A DNA stretch of 10,687 bases from Gallionellaceae bacterium CG11_big_fil_rev_8_21_14_0_20_60_62. GTDB taxonomy: Bacteria; Pseudomonadota; Gammaproteobacteria; Burkholderiales; Gallionellaceae. The stretch lies in NCBI GenBank assembly GCA_002787455.1, contig PCWU01000154.1:1-10687 (forward strand), given 5' to 3'. A program made the translations under genes and the position numbers. Positions 1 through 6,693 of this stretch are shown piece after piece; the stretch's first letter is position 1; each line of letters opens with the position of its first letter. The notes below the pieces were generated by a model. It was not told the DNA's origin. It searched no databases and was given only the letters and a program-made list of their open reading frames with translations.

Positions 1-1
1 C

Positions 2-463
2 TTTCTGGCCGGACTTTATCTCGGGCGGGTACGGGGCGCGCTGGCGTTGCTCGCGCTGCTGATGCTGGAGGCGGCGCTGGTCGATTTTTACGCGATCAAT
101 TTCCGCGAGGTCAGCGCCTATTGTGTCACCTCGGCTTATGCCTTCCTGGTGTTCGCCTACGGCGCGCTGTGGTTTGCGGGGCGCGTCTATGCCGCGCGTC
201 ACAGGGTGAGCGGCAAGGGGATGCTCGGCCTGCTGTCGGCGGCGGCGCTGGCGGGGGGCGCGGCATTTGTCATTGCCAATGTGAGTTTCTATCTGCTGGC
301 GGGCTACTTCGGGCAGATGAGCGCATGGCAATACGTGGCCAGTGTGGCGCAATACTTTGTCCCTTACGTTGCCGTGATGATGTTCTATGTCGGGCTGGCA
401 TTCGCCGTGCAGGCACTGGCGCAGCTTTCCGACAAGACCAAGCACGGTGCCGATGCCGTCTGA
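2..463 (+). CDS. Multi-pass membrane protein, C-terminal part (unrecognised)
   Basis: The reading frame is open from the first bases of the window to a TGA at 461-463, so the true start lies upstream and only the last ~153 residues are visible. The TTG at 47 is an internal codon, not a supported start. The visible part has about four hydrophobic segments: one just before the stretch LVDFYAINF, one around YAFLVFAYGALWFAG, one around LLSAAALAGGAAFVIANVSF, and a last one around FVPYVAVMMFYVGLAFAVQAL. It ends in a short polar tail, SDKTKHGADAV. This indicates an inner-membrane protein. No catalytic or family motif was recognised. The alternation of small and aromatic residues (NVSFYLLAGYFG) recalls small ECF-type substrate-binding membrane proteins, but that is only an impression. 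The msbA start follows 21 bp downstream in the same frame, so the two may be co-transcribed. Certain as a coding region; function unknown. Confidence 0.75.
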   Translation, partial: FLAGLYLGRVRGALALLALLMLEAALVDFYAINFREVSAYCVTSAYAFLVFAYGALWFAGRVYAARHRVSGKGMLGLLSAAALAGGAAFVIANVSFYLLAGYFGQMSAWQYVASVAQYFVPYVAVMMFYVGLAFAVQALAQLSDKTKHGADAV

Positions 464-484
464 TCCGGAGCGCATTCTTCTGCC

Positions 485-2253
<1,769 letters not shown>

Positions 2254-2257
<4 letters not shown>

Positions 2258-2281
2258 CAGTTGTTCCGCTTCTGGCAAAAT
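2254..2281 (+). promoter_or_regulatory. Candidate sigma-70 promoter for the peroxiredoxin gene
   Basis: A perfect -35 hexamer TTGACA at 2254-2259 overlaps the msbA stop codon. It is followed after 16 bp by CAAAAT at 2276-2281, which matches four of six positions of the -10 consensus. The predicted transcript would start near 2288 and give a leader of about 50 bases before the peroxiredoxin ATG. No other good pair was seen in the 80-bp gap. No OxyR site was identified by eye. Confidence 0.5.
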
Positions 2282-2337
2282 CCATACCCAAGCATTTCTC
2301 TCAACCTTTCAACCCCGTTTAATTTCAGGAGATCATC

Positions 2338-2940
2338 ATGGCCGTACTCGTAGGCAAGCAAGCCCCCGATATCAACGCTGTCGCCGTCATGGGCAACAAC
2401 GAGATCAACGAATCCTTCAACCTGAAGAAGCACATCAGCGGCAAGTACGCGGTGGTGTTTTTCTACCCGCTGGACTTCACTTTTGTCTGTCCGTCCGAGA
2501 TTATCGCCTTCGATCACCGTCTGGACGAATTTAAAAAGCGTAACGTCGAAGTGATAGGCGTGTCGATCGACTCCCACTTCACTCACCTCGCGTGGAAGAA
2601 CACGCCGGTGAACAAAGGCGGCATCGGCCAGGTGCGCTATCCGCTGGTCGCCGACATCAAGCACGAAGTGTGCAAGGCCTACGATGTGGAAGCCGAAGGC
2701 GGCGTGGCTTATCGCGGCTCGTTCCTGATCGACCGTTCCGGACTGGTGCGCCACCAGGTGGTGAACGATCTGCCGCTGGGGCGCAACATCGACGAGATGA
2801 TCCGCATGGTCGATGCCCTGCAATTCAACGAAGAGCATGGCGAAGTCTGCCCGGCCGGCTGGAGCAAGGGCAAGGCGGGCATGGGCGCCTCGACCGAAGG
2901 CGTGGCGAAATACCTGGCGGAACACGCGCAAGAACTGTAA
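2338..2940 (+). CDS. Typical 2-Cys peroxiredoxin (AhpC/TSA family)
   Basis: A cytoplasmic thiol peroxidase that reduces hydrogen peroxide, organic hydroperoxides and probably peroxynitrite. It has 200 residues, the usual family length. The peroxidatic cysteine is Cys51 in FYPLDFTFVCPSE, with Pro44 and Thr48 of the PxxxTxxC active site. The conserved arginine is Arg138 in the SGLVRHQ stretch, followed by NDLPLGR. The resolving cysteine is Cys171 in EVCPAGW. An extra Cys112 is present. The GGIG motif at 94-97 is kept, but the C-terminal YF motif reads YL (see findings). The tail after Cys171 resembles Helicobacter-type AhpC, which is reduced by thioredoxin. No ahpF lies in this window, so thioredoxin is the likelier reductant (inference). 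AGGAG at 2327-2331, six bases before the ATG, fixes the start. It has a candidate promoter upstream and an intrinsic terminator right after, so it is probably monocistronic. Confidence 0.93.
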   Translation: MAVLVGKQAPDINAVAVMGNNEINESFNLKKHISGKYAVVFFYPLDFTFVCPSEIIAFDHRLDEFKKRNVEVIGVSIDSHFTHLAWKNTPVNKGGIGQVRYPLVADIKHEVCKAYDVEAEGGVAYRGSFLIDRSGLVRHQVVNDLPLGRNIDEMIRMVDALQFNEEHGEVCPAGWSKGKAGMGASTEGVAKYLAEHAQEL

Positions 2941-2956
2941 GCAATTTTTTTCATCT

Positions 2957-2984
2957 AAAAAAGGCTCCTGCGGGAGCCTTTTTT
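2957..2984 (+). terminator. Intrinsic terminator after the peroxiredoxin gene
   Basis: Stem GGCTCC (2963-2968), loop TGCG (2969-2972), stem GGAGCC (2973-2978), then six T at 2979-2984. Six A at 2957-2962 extend the stem and would give a U-tract on the other strand too, so it could act in both directions. It starts 17 bases after the peroxiredoxin stop. Confidence 0.93.
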
Positions 2985-3001
2985 CATGTCCGCCCCGGAT
3001 T

Positions 3002-3021
3002 GCGCATGCATTAAAATGCGC
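3002..3021. repeat. 6-bp inverted repeat around an AT-rich core upstream of the symporter
   Basis: GCGCAT (3002-3007) and ATGCGC (3016-3021) flank an 8-bp centre. Overlapping the second arm is TAAAAT (3012-3017), five of six matches to a -10 hexamer, 35 bp upstream of the symporter ATG. No convincing -35 was seen at the right distance. It could be an operator over a weak promoter, or chance. Confidence 0.3.
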
Positions 3022-3046
3022 CGCATCGTTGCCCGGGAGACTCTGC

Positions 3047-4477
3047 ATGCTGATCTGGTTCGTCGTGCTCTATCTGCTGTTTTCAGTTGGGGTGGGTGTC
3101 TATGCGGCGCGGCGTGTGCACACCTCGCGCGATTTCGTGGTGGCGGGGCGCAACCTGCCGTTGCCCGTGGTCACCGCCACGGTGTTCGCCACCTGGTTCG
3201 GCGCGGAGACGGTGCTCGGCATCTCGGCCACCTTCGTGCAGGAAGGACTGGGCGGCGTGGTCGCCGACCCGTTCGGTGCCAGTCTGTGTCTGATCCTCGC
3301 CGGGCTGTTCTTTGCGCCGCTGCTGTATCGCATGAATCTGCTGACCATCGGAGACTATTACCGCGCCCGCTACAACCGCACGGTGGAGCTCATCATGTCG
3401 ATCTGCATCATGCTGTCCTATCTCGGCTGGGTGGCGGCACAGGTGGTGGCGCTGGGGCTGGTGTTCAATGTGGTCAGCAATGGCGTGGTCACGCCGCAGG
3501 TCGGCATGGTCATCGGCATCAGTGCGGTGCTGGCCTACACTTTGGTCGGCGGCATGTGGTCGGTGGCGCTGCTTGACTTTGTGCAGATGACCGTCATCAT
3601 GACCGCGCTGTTGCTGATCGCCGTGCTGATCGGAGGGCAGGCGGGCGGGGCGGGCAACGTGGTGATGCAGGCACAAACCGCGGGCAAACTGCAACTGTTC
3701 CCCCGGGGCGGCGGCATGGAAGCATGGATCCCGTTTGTCGGCGCCGCAGTGACCATGATGCTGGGCTCCATCCCGCAACAGGATGTGTTCCAGCGCATCA
3801 CTTCCGCCAGGAGTGAAAAGATTGCGGTACGCGGCGCGGTTCTGGGCGGCGTGCTGTACTTCGCTTTCGCCTTCATTCCAATGTTCCTGACCTTTGCGGC
3901 GACGCTGATTGACCCGCAGTTCTTCGGCGAACTGATCGAACGCGATTCACAGAGGGTTTTGCCGAGTTTGATCCTGAATCACACCCCGCTCATCGTGCAG
4001 ATATTTTTCTTCGGTGCGCTATTGTCCGCCATCATGAGCACAGCCTCGGCCACCCTGCTCGCGCCGTCTGTGATGTTCACCGAAAATATCCTCAAGCATT
4101 TTGCCTTCGGTGACATGAGTGACAAGCAGATGTTGCGCACCATGCGCATCATTCTGTTGACGTTTGGCGTCCTTGTCCTCTGGTTTGCGCTGAACTCGGA
4201 ATCCAGCATCTTCCATATGGTGGAGAATGCCTACAAGGTGACTCTGGTTGGCGCGTTCGTGCCGCTGGCATTTGGCCTGTATTGGCGGCGCGCCAACAAT
4301 CAGGGGGCGATACTCTCCATCTTGCTGGGGTTGGGTTCGTGGCTGCTGATGGAACTGCTTACACCGCAGACCTACTGGCCGCCGCAACTGGTTGGGCTAT
4401 TGATGAGTGTGGCCGGGATGCTGCTTGGATCGTCGCTACCCGAATTCAACAAGTCAGCGCGGCACGCCAACGTCTGA
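3047..4477 (+). CDS. Sodium:solute symporter family protein (SSSF), substrate unknown
   Basis: An inner-membrane secondary transporter of 476 residues that should import a solute with Na+. The N-terminus (MLIWFVVLYLLFSVGVGVY) starts directly with the first helix, followed by the family's typical cytoplasmic loop and second helix (RDFVVAGRNLPLPVVTATVF, then TWFGAETVLG). About 12-13 hydrophobic helices follow. The stretch LLSAIMSTASATLLAPS carries Ser331 and Thr332, matching the Na2-site Ser/Thr pair of the PutP/vSGLT fold, so sodium coupling is well supported. The last part (MVENAYKVTLVGAFVPLAFG, LYWRRANNQGA) is also typical. The ATG at 3047 is chosen because GGGAG (3035-3039) lies seven bases before it; a longer open frame reaching back to 2813 overlaps the peroxiredoxin gene and its terminator and is not used. 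Nothing nearby identifies the substrate. No histidine-kinase fusion is present. Confidence 0.88.
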   Translation: MLIWFVVLYLLFSVGVGVYAARRVHTSRDFVVAGRNLPLPVVTATVFATWFGAETVLGISATFVQEGLGGVVADPFGASLCLILAGLFFAPLLYRMNLLTIGDYYRARYNRTVELIMSICIMLSYLGWVAAQVVALGLVFNVVSNGVVTPQVGMVIGISAVLAYTLVGGMWSVALLDFVQMTVIMTALLLIAVLIGGQAGGAGNVVMQAQTAGKLQLFPRGGGMEAWIPFVGAAVTMMLGSIPQQDVFQRITSARSEKIAVRGAVLGGVLYFAFAFIPMFLTFAATLIDPQFFGELIERDSQRVLPSLILNHTPLIVQIFFFGALLSAIMSTASATLLAPSVMFTENILKHFAFGDMSDKQMLRTMRIILLTFGVLVLWFALNSESSIFHMVENAYKVTLVGAFVPLAFGLYWRRANNQGAILSILLGLGSWLLMELLTPQTYWPPQLVGLLMSVAGMLLGSSLPEFNKSARHANV

Positions 4478-4478
4478 A

Positions 4479-4512
4479 CTGTCACGAAGTTGTCATATTA
4501 CTTTCATACCAT
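4479..4512 (+). promoter_or_regulatory. Pho box with three repeats, phoB promoter
   Basis: Three 7-bp direct repeats in exact 11-bp register: CTGTCAC (4479-4485), TTGTCAT (4490-4496) and CTTTCAT (4501-4507). The spacers are four bases, GAAG and ATTA. The first two repeats match the E. coli PhoB-binding consensus closely. Ten bases after the second repeat lies TACCAT (4507-4512), four of six matches to a -10, the same spacing as in the E. coli phoA promoter as I recall it. The box takes the place of a -35. It begins two bases after the symporter stop, 34 bp before the phoB ribosome binding site region ends the leader. It predicts that phosphorylated PhoB activates its own gene. Confidence 0.85.
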
Positions 4513-4545
4513 TGCGGAAATTTCGCAACAAAGACGGAGCACAAC

Positions 4546-5235
4546 ATGACAACCGCAACCATTCTGCTGGTGGAAGACGAACCGGCGATCCAGGAATTAC
4601 TGGCATTCAACGTCGAGCAATGCGGCTTCCGCGCGCTCAAGGCGCTGGACGCGGAAGCCGCTCAGTTGCAGATCAAACAGGCGCTGCCCGACCTGATCCT
4701 GCTCGACTGGATGCTGCCCGGCAGTTCAGGCATCGAACTGGCGCGCCGCCTGCGCGCCGACGCGCGCACGAAGGATATTCCCATCATCATGCTGACCGCG
4801 CGCGGCGACGAGCGCGACAAAATCCTCGGGCTGGAAGCGGGGGCCGATGATTACATCACCAAGCCGTTTTCGCCGCGCGAGCTGATGGCGCGCATCCGCG
4901 CCGTACTGCGCCGGCGCGCGCCGCAGATGAGCGAAGAGATTGTCAGCATCGGCGGTATCGAACTGTCGCCCGCCACCCACCGGGTCAGCGCCAACGGTGA
5001 AAACATCGAGTTGGGGCCGACCGAATTCCGTCTGCTGCATTTTTTCATGACCCACGTCGAGCGCGTGTATAGCCGGGCGCAACTGCTGGATCAGGTGTGG
5101 GGCGACCATGTTTTCGTGGAAGAGCGCACGGTGGACGTGCACATCCGCCGCCTGCGCCAGGTGCTGGAGCTGTCCGGTCTGGAGAGACTGGTGCAGACAG
5201 TGCGCGGCAGCGGCTATCGTTTCTCGCTGCAATAG
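4546..5235 (+). CDS. phoB: Phosphate regulon response regulator PhoB
   Basis: A cytoplasmic OmpR-type response regulator that, when phosphorylated by PhoR under phosphate limitation, binds Pho boxes and activates phosphate-scavenging genes. It has 229 residues, the normal PhoB length. The receiver domain spans about 1-120: acidic pocket Glu10/Asp11, phosphoacceptor Asp54 in LLDWMLPG, switch Thr84, and Lys106 in ITKPF. A winged-helix DNA-binding domain follows (about 128-228), with ELGPTEFRLLHFFM, SRAQLLDQVWG and the recognition helix ERTVDVHIRRLRQ, ending in VRGSGYRF. The start is the ATG with GGAG at 4536-4539, six bases upstream; a longer open frame back into the symporter gene is rejected. 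A three-repeat Pho box stands just upstream, and phoR follows after 68 bp. Identity is supported by sequence, by the Pho box and by the partner gene. Confidence 0.96.
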   Translation: MTTATILLVEDEPAIQELLAFNVEQCGFRALKALDAEAAQLQIKQALPDLILLDWMLPGSSGIELARRLRADARTKDIPIIMLTARGDERDKILGLEAGADDYITKPFSPRELMARIRAVLRRRAPQMSEEIVSIGGIELSPATHRVSANGENIELGPTEFRLLHFFMTHVERVYSRAQLLDQVWGDHVFVEERTVDVHIRRLRQVLELSGLERLVQTVRGSGYRFSLQ

Positions 5236-5242
5236 GCGCATT

Positions 5243-5270
5243 TCGACGGGGCGGTGGGAAGCCTTATAAT
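5243..5270 (+). promoter_or_regulatory. Candidate internal promoter for phoR
   Basis: A perfect -10 hexamer TATAAT at 5265-5270 with TCGACG (5243-5248, four of six -35 matches) 16 bp upstream, inside the 68-bp phoB-phoR gap. Transcription would start near 5277, about 27 bases before the phoR GTG. This could give a basal, Pho-independent level of the kinase. Confidence 0.5.
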
Positions 5271-5303
5271 CCGCCTGTCCATTCATTCAGCGGGATCCGC
5301 ATC

Positions 5304-6599
5304 GTGAGCGATTTCTGGCAGCGCGCGTTTTTGTATCCTATTTTCCTGTTGTTGTTTTCCCTGCTGTTGTGGGCGATTGCCGGGCCGTTATCGGCGGCGC
5401 TGGCATTTGGCGTTGGTCTGCTGTGGCATCTGGCGACCCATCTGCGCCACCTCGCCGCCCTGCGGCGCTGGCTGGAGGCACCGCAAACGCAGGCCATGCC
5501 GGAGGGGGAGGGGCTGTGGGAGGATGCCTTCTCGCGCCTGAATCAGCTGACGCGAGAACAGCACAAGGAGCGGGCCGCGCACATTGCCGCCTTGCAGCAG
5601 ATGGAACAGGCGACCGCCGCCCTGCCGGAGGGCGTGGTGATACTGGACGAGGCCAATCGCATCGAGTGGAGCAATCCGCTGGCGGAGCGGCATTTCGGCC
5701 TCGATAGCGCCTTCGACATCGGCCAGCAGATCACCTATCTGGCGCGCCAGCCCGAGTTTGTACGCTATCTCGCGGGACGCGAGACGACACAGCCACTGAT
5801 CCTGCGCGGTAACCGCCAGGATGACATGATCCTGTCAATCAAATTGATCGCCTACGGCGAAGGCAAACGTTTGCTCATCAGCCGCGACATCACCCAATTC
5901 GAGCGGATTGAGACCATGCGCCGCGATTTTGTCGCCAACGTCTCGCACGAATTGCGCACACCGCTGACCGTGGTCAACGGTTTCGTCGAGACCTTGCAGG
6001 ACATGCCGACGCGCGACTCCGACATGGCGCAACGCGCCCTGTATTTGATGGGCGAGCAGACCCGGCGCATGACCAGCCTGGTGGACGATCTGCTGACCCT
6101 GTCGCGCCTGGAGAATGAACAGTACCCCCTGCATGAAGAAGCAGTGGACATCTGCGGATTACTGGAGGAGGTCGGGCGCGAGAGCAGGTTGTTGAGCAAC
6201 GGCCGGCACCGGATTGACCTGCACACCGCCTGCGAAAACAAATTGAATGGCAATCGCAACGAATTGCGCAGCGCCTTCTCCAATCTGCTCAGCAATGCCA
6301 TCCGCTACACGCCGGAGGGCGGCACCATCGATGTGCAATGGTCGTTGCAGGGCGGGCAGCCGGTGTTTTCCGTCAGGGACAGCGGTATTGGTGTCGCGCC
6401 GCAACATATCGCGCGTCTGACCGAACGTTTCTACCGGGTGGACCGCAGCCGCTCGCGCGAAACCGGCGGCACCGGACTGGGGCTGGCCATCGTCAAACAC
6501 ATTGCGATGCGCCATCAGGCCAAACTGGAAATCGCCAGCGAAGAGGGACGGGGCAGCATTTTCTCCCTGCGTTTCCCCGCCCAGCGCATCCGGCACTGA
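5304..6599 (+). CDS. phoR: Phosphate regulon sensor histidine kinase PhoR
   Basis: An inner-membrane histidine kinase that phosphorylates PhoB. It has 431 residues, like E. coli PhoR. Two closely spaced N-terminal helices (about 8-28 and 31-50) are joined by almost no periplasmic loop, as in PhoR, whose signal comes through PstSCAB/PhoU rather than by ligand binding. A charged linker and a PAS domain (about 95-190, around ALPEGVVILDEANRIEWSN) follow. The HisKA domain has phosphoacceptor His215 in NVSHELRTPL. The ATPase domain has the N box around Asn327 (NLLSNAIRYTPEGG), G1 from Asp359 (DSGIGV) and G2 from Gly389 (GTGLGLAIV). All catalytic motifs are intact. The start is GTG at 5304 with GGGA at 5292-5295; it is the only reasonable start after the phoB stop in this frame. 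No phoU or pst gene is in the window. Confidence 0.94.
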   Translation: MSDFWQRAFLYPIFLLLFSLLLWAIAGPLSAALAFGVGLLWHLATHLRHLAALRRWLEAPQTQAMPEGEGLWEDAFSRLNQLTREQHKERAAHIAALQQMEQATAALPEGVVILDEANRIEWSNPLAERHFGLDSAFDIGQQITYLARQPEFVRYLAGRETTQPLILRGNRQDDMILSIKLIAYGEGKRLLISRDITQFERIETMRRDFVANVSHELRTPLTVVNGFVETLQDMPTRDSDMAQRALYLMGEQTRRMTSLVDDLLTLSRLENEQYPLHEEAVDICGLLEEVGRESRLLSNGRHRIDLHTACENKLNGNRNELRSAFSNLLSNAIRYTPEGGTIDVQWSLQGGQPVFSVRDSGIGVAPQHIARLTERFYRVDRSRSRETGGTGLGLAIVKHIAMRHQAKLEIASEEGRGSIFSLRFPAQRIRH

Positions 6600-6617
6600 T
6601 CCGCGTCCGGCGCGGAT
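6599..6617. repeat. 7-bp perfect inverted repeat at the phoR stop
   Basis: ATCCGCG (6599-6605) and CGCGGAT (6611-6617) flank a 5-base loop TCCGG. No T-run follows, so it is not a standard intrinsic terminator. The right arm touches the -35 hexamer of the next promoter candidate. It could slow the end of the phoR transcript or stabilise its 3' end. Confidence 0.5.
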
Positions 6618-6647
6618 TGACCTTCCCGCCCGAATCGGCGGTAGAAT
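6617..6647 (+). promoter_or_regulatory. Candidate sigma-70 promoter for the GGDEF-EAL gene
   Basis: TTGACC (6617-6622, five of six) and TAGAAT (6642-6647, five of six) are separated by 19 bp, somewhat longer than the ideal 17. The predicted transcript would begin near 6654, about 40 bases before the GTG start. No Pho-box repeats were seen here. Confidence 0.5.
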
Positions 6648-6693
6648 CCAAGTCAAGGACATTCCGTCATCCGGATTCAGACAGGGATTCGTC

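Noticed and set aside
2813..3046. N-terminal extension of the symporter frame
   Set aside because: It overlaps the peroxiredoxin gene and crosses its intrinsic terminator; the ATG at 3047 has a proper RBS and starts directly with the first membrane helix.
4282..4545. N-terminal extension of the phoB frame
   Set aside because: It overlaps the symporter gene and the Pho box; the ATG at 4546 gives the standard PhoB N-terminus and has an RBS.
5249..5275. Short inverted repeat GGCGG...CCGCC in the phoB-phoR gap
   Set aside because: Only five base pairs with a 16-base loop and no T-run; too weak for a terminator and expected by chance in GC-rich DNA.
5097..5303. N-terminal extension of the phoR frame
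   Set aside because: It overlaps phoB out of frame; the GTG at 5304 gives the normal PhoR length.
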